From NCBI GenBank assembly GCA_934667065.1, contig CAKULD010000008.1, forward strand, positions 1 through 64,000: a DNA stretch of 64,000 nt. The letters are read 5' to 3'. Shown here one piece after another: positions 19,751 through 27,259 of the stretch; positions within the stretch are counted from its first letter, which is position 1; every line of letters starts with the position of its first letter. The notes under the pieces are model-generated. The model was not told where the DNA came from. It worked only from the letters and a program-made list of their open reading frames with translations, and made no database searches. Origin of the DNA: an uncultured Collinsella sp. (lineage in GTDB: Bacteria > Actinomycetota > Coriobacteriia > Coriobacteriales > Coriobacteriaceae). Both the position numbers and the translations under genes were made by a program.

Positions 19751-20911
19751 TTAACGGTAGCTGCGCTCGAACATGCCGAGCACGTCCTCGTCGGTCAGCC
19801 TCACCGGGTCGGCTTCGTTGTTGCCGCCCCATACCTCGTGGTACTTCTTTACCACGCCGGGAAGCTCCTCACGTGTTATTCCGTAGTCGCTCATCTTAAG
19901 GTTGGCGCAATTCACGTCGGCGATTAGCTTATCGAGCGCAGCAATAAAGTCCGCACCGCCCGTCGCGCCCTCCACGCCCATGGCGCGTGCCATCTTGGCC
20001 ATCTGTCCCTCGCAGCACCTGGCCTGCGCGAAGAAGTCAAAGTACTCGTGGCTTATCATGATGAGCCCGGCGCCGTGCACCAGCTCCGGATGGGCGCTGC
20101 CGAGCGCGTGCTCCATCGTGTGCTCGGACGTACACAGCATGTAGTAGCCGGCCAGCGTATTGGCGATAGCCATGTTGTTGCGAGCCTCCTTGTCGGAGCC
20201 GTCCGCCACGGCGCGAGGCAGGTACTTGGCGATAAGCTCGATAGCCTTTATCGCGAACATCTCGCCCACGACGTGCTCGTTCACGTTGATGACCGATTCG
20301 GCGGCATGGAAAAACGCATCCATGCCCTGCCAGGCGGTAAAGGTGGGAGGAACGCTCATCATCAAGTCAGAGTCGACCACGGAAAGAGTCGGGTACATGG
20401 AGGCGTAGCCGGTCTTCTCCTGCGTCTCGTCGTTGCTGATCACCGACCACATGTCGACCTCCGAACCGGTACCCGCGCTCGTGGTAACGCACACGAGGGG
20501 CAGGGGCGCAGCCTCGGGTGTGCGCTGTCCTCCGGATACGGAGGGGGCGTAGTCCCAGCAAGAACCTTCATTGGTAGCCACGAGCGCAATTGCCTTCGCG
20601 GCGTCCATCACCGAGCCGCCGCCAAGCGCGACCACGAAGTCGCAGCCCTCGCGCACGGCGCATGCGGCCGCATCGTCGACGTTGCCCGCCGTGGGGTTGG
20701 GACGGATCTGGTCGAATAGCACATAAGAAACGCCCGCGGCGTCCAACTCCGACATCAGCGCATCGAGCTGGCCGTGGCGTTTCATCGATCCGCCCTGGCT
20801 AATGGCGATGAGTGCCTTCTTGCCGGGAAGATTCTCCTCGTGGAGCTTCTGCAGCGACCCCGCGCCGTACAGAATGCGGGTGGGGATGTCGTATACGAAC
20901 TGGTCAATCAT
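19751..20911 (-). CDS. Iron-containing alcohol dehydrogenase
   Basis: NAD(P)-dependent group III alcohol dehydrogenase, 386 aa, with the dinucleotide-binding GGGSVMDAAKAIAL (about residues 93-106) and TTSAGTGSEVD. Likely metal ligands lie in the GMDAFFHA and EHTMEHALGSAHPELVHG segments. The close spacing of the latter replaces the more usual CHALAHPLG pattern, so the substrate class may differ from butanol dehydrogenases. It is the first gene of a two-gene operon with the acetyltransferase and diverges from a LacI regulator across a 96-bp region that holds a palindromic operator. Confidence 0.88.
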   Translation of the reverse strand: MIDQFVYDIPTRILYGAGSLQKLHEENLPGKKALIAISQGGSMKRHGQLDALMSELDAAGVSYVLFDQIRPNPTAGNVDDAAACAVREGCDFVVALGGGSVMDAAKAIALVATNEGSCWDYAPSVSGGQRTPEAAPLPLVCVTTSAGTGSEVDMWSVISNDETQEKTGYASMYPTLSVVDSDLMMSVPPTFTAWQGMDAFFHAAESVINVNEHVVGEMFAIKAIELIAKYLPRAVADGSDKEARNNMAIANTLAGYYMLCTSEHTMEHALGSAHPELVHGAGLIMISHEYFDFFAQARCCEGQMAKMARAMGVEGATGGADFIAALDKLIADVNCANLKMSDYGITREELPGVVKKYHEVWGGNNEADPVRLTDEDVLGMFERSYR

Positions 20912-20935
20912 GTTCTCTCCTTTGCTATATCCGAG

Positions 20936-20945
20936 ATAGCGCTAT
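20936..20945. promoter_or_regulatory. Candidate LacI-family operator
   Basis: The perfect palindrome ATAGCGCTAT, with the central CG typical of LacI/GalR operators, lies 25 bp from the alcohol dehydrogenase start in an AT-rich divergent promoter region. Confidence 0.55.
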
Positions 20946-21007
20946 GATATATTTATCGAATTTAAGTTACCTACTTTATTTTTATTAAGTAAACGGACCG
21001 ATGCGCG

Positions 21008-22027
21008 ATGAGATTGAAGAACAAGGACATAGCGCAGATGCTCGGCATATCCACGACGGCGGTGTCTCTAGCCGTCAACGGGCGCCCGGGCGTCTCTGCC
21101 GAGACAAGGCGCAAGGTGTTAGAGCTTGTCAACGAGCGCAACGCCGCCACCATGGCGGACGCCCGCCGCGATCGCTCACTCCTTCTCGTGGTGCACAAAG
21201 AGACGGGCGATGTAATAAACGACCTGCCGTTCTTCTCCAACCTCATCGAAACGGTGCAAGCAGAGGCGCACCGTCTGGGGCTACCGCTCACGCTTGTGCA
21301 CTTCCTCCCCGGGCAAGACTTCGAAGAGCACCTCGAGTACGTGCGCAGCCTCGACGCCGACGGGATGGTGCTCGAGGCGACCGAGCTGGACGAGGCGCGC
21401 CTGCGTCGCTACCTGGAGCTTGGCCTTCCAACTGTGCTGCTCGATGGCTACTTTGACCTCATCGCCGTGGACGCTGTGACGCTTGACGACCAGACTTCGA
21501 TGCTTCGGGCGTACGCGCACGCCGCCGAGATGGGGCATACAGACATCGGGTTCCTAGCGGGCATCCCGCGAATCAATAACTTTGAGCACCACCTTGATGG
21601 CTTCCGCAAGGGCATAGAACGATTCGGTTACGCAAACGCAAACCACCCGGTGATCGAGCTGCCCTGTCAGCTAGATGCTGCGTACAATGCCATGCGTCGA
21701 TTCCTCGCCGCACCGCCCGACGGCTTCGCAATGCCCACTTGCCTCATCGCAGACCTCGACAACATTGCCGTCGGGGCGATGCGGGCGGTGCAGGACGCAG
21801 GCTACACCGTGCCGGAAGACGTGTCGTTTATAGGCTATGGCAACACGAACGCCTCTCTTGTCTGTCGGCCCGCGCTCACGTCCACCCAGATTAATATGTA
21901 CGACTCGGGACGCATGGCGGTGCAGAGGCTCGCCGACATGCTCGACCACCCCGAGCGCCATGCGGTCTCCACCACGTTTGTGTCGTCGGAGCTGGTTCTG
22001 CGCGATAGCGTTAGGGAAATTGCATAG
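21008..22027 (+). CDS. LacI-family transcriptional regulator
   Basis: A 339-aa repressor. The N-terminal helix-turn-helix (KNKDIAQMLGISTTAVSLAVNG) and hinge-helix region are followed by a periplasmic-binding-like sugar domain ending in VSFIGYGNTNASLVCRPALT and a LASTQI-like segment (TSTQINMYDSG). The start ATG 21008 (MRLKNKDIA) fits the family; its ribosome binding site is weak and a nearby ATG at 21001 is out of frame. It is divergent from the alcohol dehydrogenase/acetyltransferase operon, its likely target. The inducer cannot be deduced. Confidence 0.93.
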   Translation: MRLKNKDIAQMLGISTTAVSLAVNGRPGVSAETRRKVLELVNERNAATMADARRDRSLLLVVHKETGDVINDLPFFSNLIETVQAEAHRLGLPLTLVHFLPGQDFEEHLEYVRSLDADGMVLEATELDEARLRRYLELGLPTVLLDGYFDLIAVDAVTLDDQTSMLRAYAHAAEMGHTDIGFLAGIPRINNFEHHLDGFRKGIERFGYANANHPVIELPCQLDAAYNAMRRFLAAPPDGFAMPTCLIADLDNIAVGAMRAVQDAGYTVPEDVSFIGYGNTNASLVCRPALTSTQINMYDSGRMAVQRLADMLDHPERHAVSTTFVSSELVLRDSVREIA

Positions 22028-22052
22028 GCCGACAGCCCGGCTTCGGCCAGCT

Positions 22053-22086
22053 GCCCGCGCCCTGCATAGAGTTCGATTCTCCGCGG
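22053..22086 (+). repeat. Direct repeat containing a tmRNA T-arm copy, copy 1
   Basis: A 34-bp sequence repeated with one mismatch at 22264-22297. Its last 17 nt (GAGTTCGATTCTCCGCG) equal the T-arm end of ssrA, but on the opposite strand. Possible remnant of an integration site. Confidence 0.55.
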
Positions 22087-22263
22087 GTCTGGGGCTCCAT
22101 TGATGCGGCGCATGGCCGACTGAAATTTGATAAACATCACATCCGTTTTGGGTCGATAGTTTGCGCGGAGAATCCGCGTATTTGCTCCGCAAATCCGCAC
22201 CGGCTTCGGCCGCCTGCCGGCGTCCTCGCCCGCGGGCTAAAAACGCTTACGCGTTTTCTTAAC

Positions 22264-22297
22264 GCCCGCGCCCTGCACAGAGTTCGATTCTCCGCGG
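22264..22297 (+). repeat. Direct repeat containing a tmRNA T-arm copy, copy 2
   Basis: Second copy of the 34-bp repeat, 57 bp beyond the 3' end of ssrA and inverted relative to it. Between the copies are only GC-rich palindromic scraps (for example AAAACGC/GCGTTTT near 22241-22258) and no gene. Confidence 0.55.
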
Positions 22298-22311
22298 TAT
22301 CTATAGGTAAT

Positions 22312-22343
22312 AAAAAAGCAGGTAGATACGGATATCTACCTGC
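22312..22343 (-). terminator. Terminator of ssrA
   Basis: Stem GCAGGTAGATA / TATCTACCTGC with a 4-nt loop and six T residues on the minus strand, 10 bp past the tmRNA CCA end. Confidence 0.9.
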
Positions 22344-22353
22344 CTATAACTTT

Positions 22354-22717
22354 TGGTGGAGGCGCGGAGAATCGAACTCCGGTCCACGAAAGCCCCCTGA
22401 TTGGCATCTCCAAGCTCAGTCGCTGGTTTAGTATCGGACGCTTTGCGCGCAGCGACACGCTCGCGGCGTCCTAACCGGTTCGGTCTTAGCCTGCGCCATA
22501 CCGATTACGTGCGCAGGAGCATTCCCCTAAAATGACGTCGCGCCGGTGTCGGGGAAATCACCGGGTTGACGCGCCGCTATAAACTAAGCAGCGAGAGCCA
22601 TGGGCTCAAAAGAAGAGTTGTTGTCAATTCAATTTGACGGTACCCCTGTTTAACGAGGCGAGGAGACCTCGGCTTGCTTCCTCTCTCAGAGCTATCGTGT
22701 CGAAACCAGTCGCCCCC
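22354..22717 (-). ncRNA. ssrA: Transfer-messenger RNA
   Basis: Rescues stalled ribosomes with SmpB. The 5' end GGGGGCGACTGGTTTCGACA is the classic tmRNA start. The 3' end is CTCCGCGCCTCCACCA with encoded CCA, and the 5' GGGGGCG pairs with CGCCTCC (one G-U). The tag frame reads DNNSSFEPMALAA then TAG at roughly 22620-22580, ending in the ALAA degradation signal. Pseudoknot-like stems follow the tag. The total of 364 nt is standard for a one-piece tmRNA. A terminator follows directly. Confidence 0.96.
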
Positions 22718-22956
22718 GAATATTGGGAAAGTCTGGATGGCATTGGACACACGAGCACCCAACAACCGTCGACTTTTCAAGGAACACGCGAGGCGAGCCC
22801 CGCTTGCGGAGTGTTATCTTACCACGTTCTGAAAGCGGACAGCTGTTCTATGCACGAGCTGTGAAGACCCCAATGTGCGCTGCACTTCGCACTTTTGTTA
22901 CCGATCGCGTCACGTATATTTTCGCCAAGCAAAATCAACCCGTCGAAAGGACCGTT

Positions 22957-23391
22957 ATGGATACCAAGCAGCAGCTCGTCAATGCCCTCGCAGGCCTGGG
23001 CTCAACCATTACCGAAGCCATGGATGTCATTGAGGGCTTTGTCCCCTGCGGACATCCCGCCCTCACGGTGTCGAACGCCCTCGTCGCGCTGGACACCGAA
23101 GACGATGCGGCCCTCGCCCAGCAACTTGAGACCGTCGAGGGCTTTATCGACCACGTAAGTGAGAACCGCGGCGTCACCGCACATCACGATGTCTTTGTTG
23201 AGCTCGCGGGTCCCAAAGCCGATCTGCTCGCAGCAATCCGCGAGGTAGGCGCCCTTATGCAGACCGCAGGCGTCAAGAACATCAAGGTCAACGAGTGGGT
23301 CTACCGCAGCCTGGCCGCACTGAACGATTCCGACGAAAAGGCCGTCGAGAAGCTCGCCGAAGCTCCTGCCATCAAGGCAGCGCTTTTGTAA
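22957..23391 (+). CDS. Unknown helical protein, 144 aa
   Basis: I do not recognise this gene. The predicted protein is acidic and mostly alpha-helical, with no signal peptide, membrane segment or cysteine-rich site. It has segments such as ALAGLGSTITEAMDVIEGFVPC and ALVALDTEDDAALAQQLETVE. The start is ATG 22957, 7 nt after GAAAGG; a longer in-frame reading to 22723 would run into the ssrA promoter and is unlikely. It is transcribed divergently from ssrA and convergently with the toxin-antitoxin pair. Codon use looks like that of a normal chromosomal gene. Confidence 0.7.
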   Translation: MDTKQQLVNALAGLGSTITEAMDVIEGFVPCGHPALTVSNALVALDTEDDAALAQQLETVEGFIDHVSENRGVTAHHDVFVELAGPKADLLAAIREVGALMQTAGVKNIKVNEWVYRSLAALNDSDEKAVEKLAEAPAIKAALL

Positions 23392-23451
23392 TTTAAGAAT
23401 GCGTAGCCTTCGGGACGTCGGCGCTCCGAAGGCCACGCAGATAGTCAGGCG

Positions 23452-23967
23452 CTATCGGGATACCTGTCCACCACGTTCGGCCAAAGCCAGAATCGGCATC
23501 ATTTGGCGTGGCGTTTTTGCTGCAATATCGGCATGTTCGAGCAGCTTGCGATCGTTGGTCACCAAGTAATCGACCTGCGCGCGCTTGCACGCGGCGAGCA
23601 CCAAGTTATCCTCGAAATCGGGATGGAGCGCCAAGTATTTGTCGGCCAGCCAAAGGTCCGACGCATCTGCGCCCACGGCCGTGGCGTTTTCGGTCATGTT
23701 CCGAACAAACGCCAGCGCCGCATCACCAATTGCGCGGGCAGACGCCTCGTCGAGCGCTCCCCCGTTGGCAAGAACACTGCGCTTTAATTCGTGCTGGACA
23801 ACGTACAGCACGTCCTTGGCGATGTGCACGGGGAAGAACAGCGACGTGCCTGTCTCCGCAGCCTGCCCGATAAAAGCCCGCGCGGCAAACGACTCGGCAT
23901 GGTCGACGCAAAACGAATCGACCCATACGTTGGCATCTACCATGATCTTGAGAGATGTCCCGCTCAC
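23452..23967 (-). CDS. PIN-domain toxin (VapC-like ribonuclease)
   Basis: A predicted Mg-dependent RNase, 171 aa. Acidic residues of a PIN active site are visible: IMVDANVWVD near the N terminus, DLWLADKYLALHPDFEDNL and YLVTNDRKLL towards the C terminus. It is longer than a minimal VapC (~130 aa). The GTG start overlaps the TGA stop of the upstream gene (GTGA), as in translationally coupled toxin-antitoxin pairs. The upstream partner looks like a ribbon-helix-helix antitoxin, so the pair is a type II module. Confidence 0.8.
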   Translation of the reverse strand: MSGTSLKIMVDANVWVDSFCVDHAESFAARAFIGQAAETGTSLFFPVHIAKDVLYVVQHELKRSVLANGGALDEASARAIGDAALAFVRNMTENATAVGADASDLWLADKYLALHPDFEDNLVLAACKRAQVDYLVTNDRKLLEHADIAAKTPRQMMPILALAERGGQVSR

Positions 23968-24317
23968 AGGATCATCCCCTTTTTACGATAGTGCTCGTCC
24001 ATGGCCTCCGCATAGACCGTTTCCCAATCGCGGTCGTCGGACCCAGACAACGTAACGATACCAAAGTCCGCATAGAGCTGGTCCGCGGCCGCCCACGACG
24101 CGGCAAACGGGGACTCGGGCGCGATGGCACGCTTCCGATCGTCGACGGCCGCGAGCACTTCCTCGCACTGGCTGCCGCCCTGTGCGACCTTGGCCACGAC
24201 CTTTTTGATGAGCTCGGGCAGCGACCCGCCCGAGAGCCGCAGCGCCTCCTCGGCACGATTCTTGACCTGGCGATCCACACGAACATTCACCTGTGCCATG
24301 CTGCTAACAGCACCCAT
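23964..24317 (-). CDS. Ribbon-helix-helix antitoxin (RelB/DinJ-like)
   Basis: The 117-aa partner of the PIN protein. The N-terminal strand QVNVRVDRQVKNRAEEAL, followed by GGSLPELIKKVVAKVA, fits the RelB/DinJ ribbon-helix-helix DNA-binding fold. The C-terminal ~60 residues would wrap the toxin. The start is ATG 24317 behind GGAGGTGAGG; the ATG at 24299 (MAQVNVRVD) is an alternative. It probably autorepresses the operon through the palindromic repeats just upstream. Confidence 0.75.
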   Translation of the reverse strand: MGAVSSMAQVNVRVDRQVKNRAEEALRLSGGSLPELIKKVVAKVAQGGSQCEEVLAAVDDRKRAIAPESPFAASWAAADQLYADFGIVTLSGSDDRDWETVYAEAMDEHYRKKGMIL

Positions 24318-24338
24318 CTCAACCTCACCTCCAACAAA

Positions 24339-24377
24339 TGCTAGCTATGCTAACACTAGCTTATATCCTTGCTAGCC
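24339..24377 (-). promoter_or_regulatory. Operator/promoter of the toxin-antitoxin pair
   Basis: GCTAGC occurs twice (24340-24345, 24371-24376), with a degenerate GTTAGC/ACTAGC pair between. The site is 22 bp upstream of the antitoxin start and overlaps an AT-rich TATAAG box on the minus strand. The layout suits autorepression. Confidence 0.5.
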
Positions 24378-24395
24378 TATCATCAAACAAAAGAA

Positions 24396-24438
24396 GGCCT
24401 GTACCCTGGCGGCTGTGGTTGCCGCCAGGGTACAGGCC
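24396..24438 (-). terminator. Terminator of the P-type ATPase operon
   Basis: A perfect 18-bp stem (24396-24413/24421-24438) with a 7-nt loop is followed on the minus strand by TTCTTTTGTTT, 20 bp after the ATPase stop. Confidence 0.85.
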
Positions 24439-24458
24439 ATAGGCTCAATCGAAAAACG

Positions 24459-26534
24459 CTACCGCAGATACGCTTTCGCGTTGCCCAGGCTGTACGCGAT
24501 CGTTGAGCCGTTGTGCAGGAGCGACGACGTCTGCGGCGTAATCGCGCCGGTAATGCCGAGCGCCAAAAGCGCCGAATTGGTGAGCATCACCTTGGAATAC
24601 GAACTCGTCAGGCGGTCGATGAGTCCCTGGCTCATGTGACGCAGGCGAACAATCGCCGCGAGGTCCGTGTCGGCCAGGATGATGTCGGCGACCTCTTTGG
24701 CGATGTCGCTTCCGCCGCCCATGGCCAGGCCCACGTCGGCCAGACCCAGCGCCGGCGAGTCGTTGACGCCGTCGCCCACCATGGCAACGCGGCGCCCCTC
24801 GCGCTTGATCCGCTCCACGTAGGCGTACTTGTCCTCGGGCAGCAGCTCGGCCTTAAACTCGTCGACGCCCGCCTCGCGCGCGATGCGCTCTGCCGTGCGC
24901 TCGGAGTCGCCCGTGAGCATAACCACGTGCTTTACGCCCAGCGCATGCAGGTCGGCAATGGCCTCGCGCACGCCAGGTTTGAGCGGGTCCTCGATGCCGA
25001 GCACGCCCACAACCGTGCCGTCGACAGCCAGATAGAGCGGCGACAGGCCCTGCATCTGGGACTCGATGCGCTCCTTAATGTCGGACTCGAGCTGCGCGCC
25101 CTCGTCTTCAAACACAAAGTGCGCCGAGCCGATGATCGCACGGCGTCCCTCGATGGACGAGGCAATGCCGTGCGCCACGATGTACTCGACGGCGGCATGG
25201 CGCTCGCGATGCTCGAGCCCGCGCTCGCCCGCGGCGTTGACGACGGCGCGGGCCACAGGATGCGGAAAATGCTCCTCCAGGCAGGCGGAAAGGCGCAGGA
25301 CCTCGTCCTCGCTCCAACCGTCGGTCGTCAGCACGCAAGCCAGGCGCGGCTGGGCCTCGGTCAGCGTACCGGTCTTATCAAAAACGATGGTGTCGGCCTT
25401 GGCAAACGACTCAAAGTACTTGGCGCCCTTGACCATGACGCCCATCTTGGCGGCGTCGCTCATGGCGGTCATAACGGCGACGGAACCCGTGAGCTTGAGC
25501 GCGCACGAATAGTCGACCATCAGCGCCGCAGAGGTCTTGATGAGACTGCGCGTAGTGAGCGCGACTAGGCCCGCGAGCAGGAAGTTCCACGGGACGATCT
25601 TGTTGGCGAGGTCCTCCATGTGCGACTGGCCCTCGGATTTAAGCGAGTCGGCCGTCTGCACGAGCGAGACGATCGATCGCAGTTTGGTCTGGGCCGTATT
25701 GGCGCGCACGCGCACCAGGATGTTGCCGTCCTCCACGACGGTACCGGCAAACACATCGTCGCCCACGCTGCGCTCGACGGCGAGTGGCTCGCCGGTCAGG
25801 GTCGCCTGGTTGACCATGGCGCTCCCCTGCTCGACCACGCCGTCAATGCAGATGGACATACCGGTGCGCACGGCGACCAGGTCGCCGGGCTCAAGCTCGG
25901 TGGCGGCGACGCTCACCTCGGTGTCACCGACCACCTTTTGCGCCTTGTCGGGCACATCGAGCAGCGAGTTAATGAGCTCGTTTTCGCTCATGGCGCGGGT
26001 GTAGTCCTCGAGCAGCTCACCCACATTGAGCAGGAACATCGTCTGCCCCGCGGTATCGACGTCGCGTTTGACAAACGAGATACCGATAGCCGAAGCGTCG
26101 AGCACAGGAACGGTCAGGCGCGGCTGCGCGAGCTCGTGGAGAGCGGCGCGCAAAAAGGCCATGTAGCCGGCAACGACAAAGACGGCACGCAGCGGCGTGG
26201 GCAAAAACCAACGGCGCGCGTAGTGGACGCCGACAAGCGTCGCCAGATCCATAACCAGCTTGTGCTTGCGCGGCTCAAGCTGCATCACGTAACCCGACTT
26301 GGCGTCGGCGATGGCCTGAGCATCGAGCGCGCCGACGGCGGCCAGCACGGCGTCGCGGCGCGGCTCGTCGTATTCGAGCGCCATCTGCCCGATGCGTCCG
26401 TAGACGCGCACCTTGCGCACGCCGTCGATTTCGCCACTGAGCTTTAGAAGCGCATCGAGATCGCTCTCAGGCACAGGACCCGCCAACTGGAGGCGGGTCC
26501 TGCCGGGGATCTCGCTGATAATCGAGAATCTCAT
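24459..26534 (-). CDS. Heavy-metal-type (P1B) P-type ATPase
   Basis: A predicted inner-membrane metal pump, 691 aa. The N-terminal ~90 residues are an HMA-like domain without a CxxC pair (starting FSIISEIPGRTRLQL). The actuator motif TLTGEP, phosphorylation motif DKTGTLT (Asp about residue 386), HP motif (EHFPHPVARAVV) and MVGDGVNDSPAL hinge are all present. The transmembrane metal site reads YSCALKL (Cys about 344) instead of CPC, so the substrate cannot be read from the usual rules. It is 18 bp downstream of a small one-helix protein gene and lacks a strong ribosome binding site, suggesting coupling. Confidence 0.88.
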   Translation of the reverse strand: MRFSIISEIPGRTRLQLAGPVPESDLDALLKLSGEIDGVRKVRVYGRIGQMALEYDEPRRDAVLAAVGALDAQAIADAKSGYVMQLEPRKHKLVMDLATLVGVHYARRWFLPTPLRAVFVVAGYMAFLRAALHELAQPRLTVPVLDASAIGISFVKRDVDTAGQTMFLLNVGELLEDYTRAMSENELINSLLDVPDKAQKVVGDTEVSVAATELEPGDLVAVRTGMSICIDGVVEQGSAMVNQATLTGEPLAVERSVGDDVFAGTVVEDGNILVRVRANTAQTKLRSIVSLVQTADSLKSEGQSHMEDLANKIVPWNFLLAGLVALTTRSLIKTSAALMVDYSCALKLTGSVAVMTAMSDAAKMGVMVKGAKYFESFAKADTIVFDKTGTLTEAQPRLACVLTTDGWSEDEVLRLSACLEEHFPHPVARAVVNAAGERGLEHRERHAAVEYIVAHGIASSIEGRRAIIGSAHFVFEDEGAQLESDIKERIESQMQGLSPLYLAVDGTVVGVLGIEDPLKPGVREAIADLHALGVKHVVMLTGDSERTAERIAREAGVDEFKAELLPEDKYAYVERIKREGRRVAMVGDGVNDSPALGLADVGLAMGGGSDIAKEVADIILADTDLAAIVRLRHMSQGLIDRLTSSYSKVMLTNSALLALGITGAITPQTSSLLHNGSTIAYSLGNAKAYLR

Positions 26535-26552
26535 CGTTTGTGCCTGGGGGCG

Positions 26553-26801
26553 CTACTCGGCTGCGTTGCTCGCAGCGTCAGCCTCGCTCTGGGTGATGTA
26601 GGCAGCCTCGGCAACCATGTCGTCGACATTGGCCTTGGCCTGCTCGACCATATCCTGGTAGCCGTTCTTGATGCGCATGCCGCACGCGATGCCCTGCACG
26701 CAGGCGTTCTTTACCGGAGCGCTGGTGAGCAGCTTGATGCCGGCCGTGCCAAGCAGAAAACCGCCACCGACAAGCAGGGTGTTGAACGTGGACTTCTTCA
26801 T
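26553..26801 (-). CDS. Small single-pass membrane protein upstream of the P-type ATPase
   Basis: The 82-aa protein has one N-terminal hydrophobic segment (TLLVGGGFLLGTAGIKLLT) and then a charged helical tail (EQAKANVDDMVAEAAYITQ). It looks like the DUF6110-type proteins found beside such ATPases, a family assignment from memory and not verified. The start is ATG 26801 behind GGGAGACG. It is probably an accessory subunit or regulator of the pump, because the two genes are cotranscribed with an 18-bp gap. Confidence 0.65.
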   Translation of the reverse strand: MKKSTFNTLLVGGGFLLGTAGIKLLTSAPVKNACVQGIACGMRIKNGYQDMVEQAKANVDDMVAEAAYITQSEADAASNAAE

Positions 26802-27029
26802 GTTACGTCTCCCTTTTGCCGCACGAATCGCGGCGTGGTGCCTCCGCACCCGAGTTACCAAACTTGCTCGAGCACACTATCGAAAAATAGTTTATCCAAC
26901 AATTATGGTCAGCCATAACTAACTTTTTGGAAATTTAAGGTCAGGAAATCTCCGGCTTCCGGCAAACCACTCGTCGTGAAAAGCATCCGTGGCATCAGAG
27001 AATGCTCCTCCTCCGCCCCACAGATCGAG

Positions 27030-27203
27030 GTCTAATACTTTTCTGCGAAGTGAACGAGTGAAATCAGACCCCCGAAGCATCCGCATTTTTCGGCAGCAAA
27101 ACCGCAGGAAAAACTCGACAAAACCGCAGGAAACAACCTCCAAAATGTGTCGATGCTTCGTGGGTCCAAATAAGGTCGTTCACTTCTAGGAAAAGTATTA
27201 GAC
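27030..27203. repeat. 174-bp palindromic element with CAAAACCGCAGG core
   Basis: Imperfect inverted ends of about 60 bp begin GTCTAATACTTTTC on both sides. The interior carries CAAAACCGCAGG-type sequence twice (near 27100-27130) and GACCCCC near the inner end of the left arm. The core is shared with the elements at 51022 and 51221, while the stems differ. The rest of 26802-27220 shows no gene. Confidence 0.55.
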
Positions 27204-27220
27204 AACGATCCGCACTGCCC

Positions 27221-27259
27221 CGCAGCATGACAAAGGGACTGTCCCTTTGTCATGCTGCG
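27221..27259. terminator. Perfect 39-bp hairpin spanning the stop of the AAA ATPase gene
   Basis: Arms of 19 bp (27221-27239, 27241-27259; CGCAGCATGACAAAGGGAC) surround a single base. The TGA stop of the ATPase gene lies in the right arm. A related hairpin with GACARAGGGACTGTC sits at 28731-28760. Confidence 0.55.

Noticed and set aside
24339..24377. Short repeats as a CRISPR-like array
   Set aside because: Only two to four 6-bp palindromes without regular spacers; better explained as a toxin-antitoxin operator.
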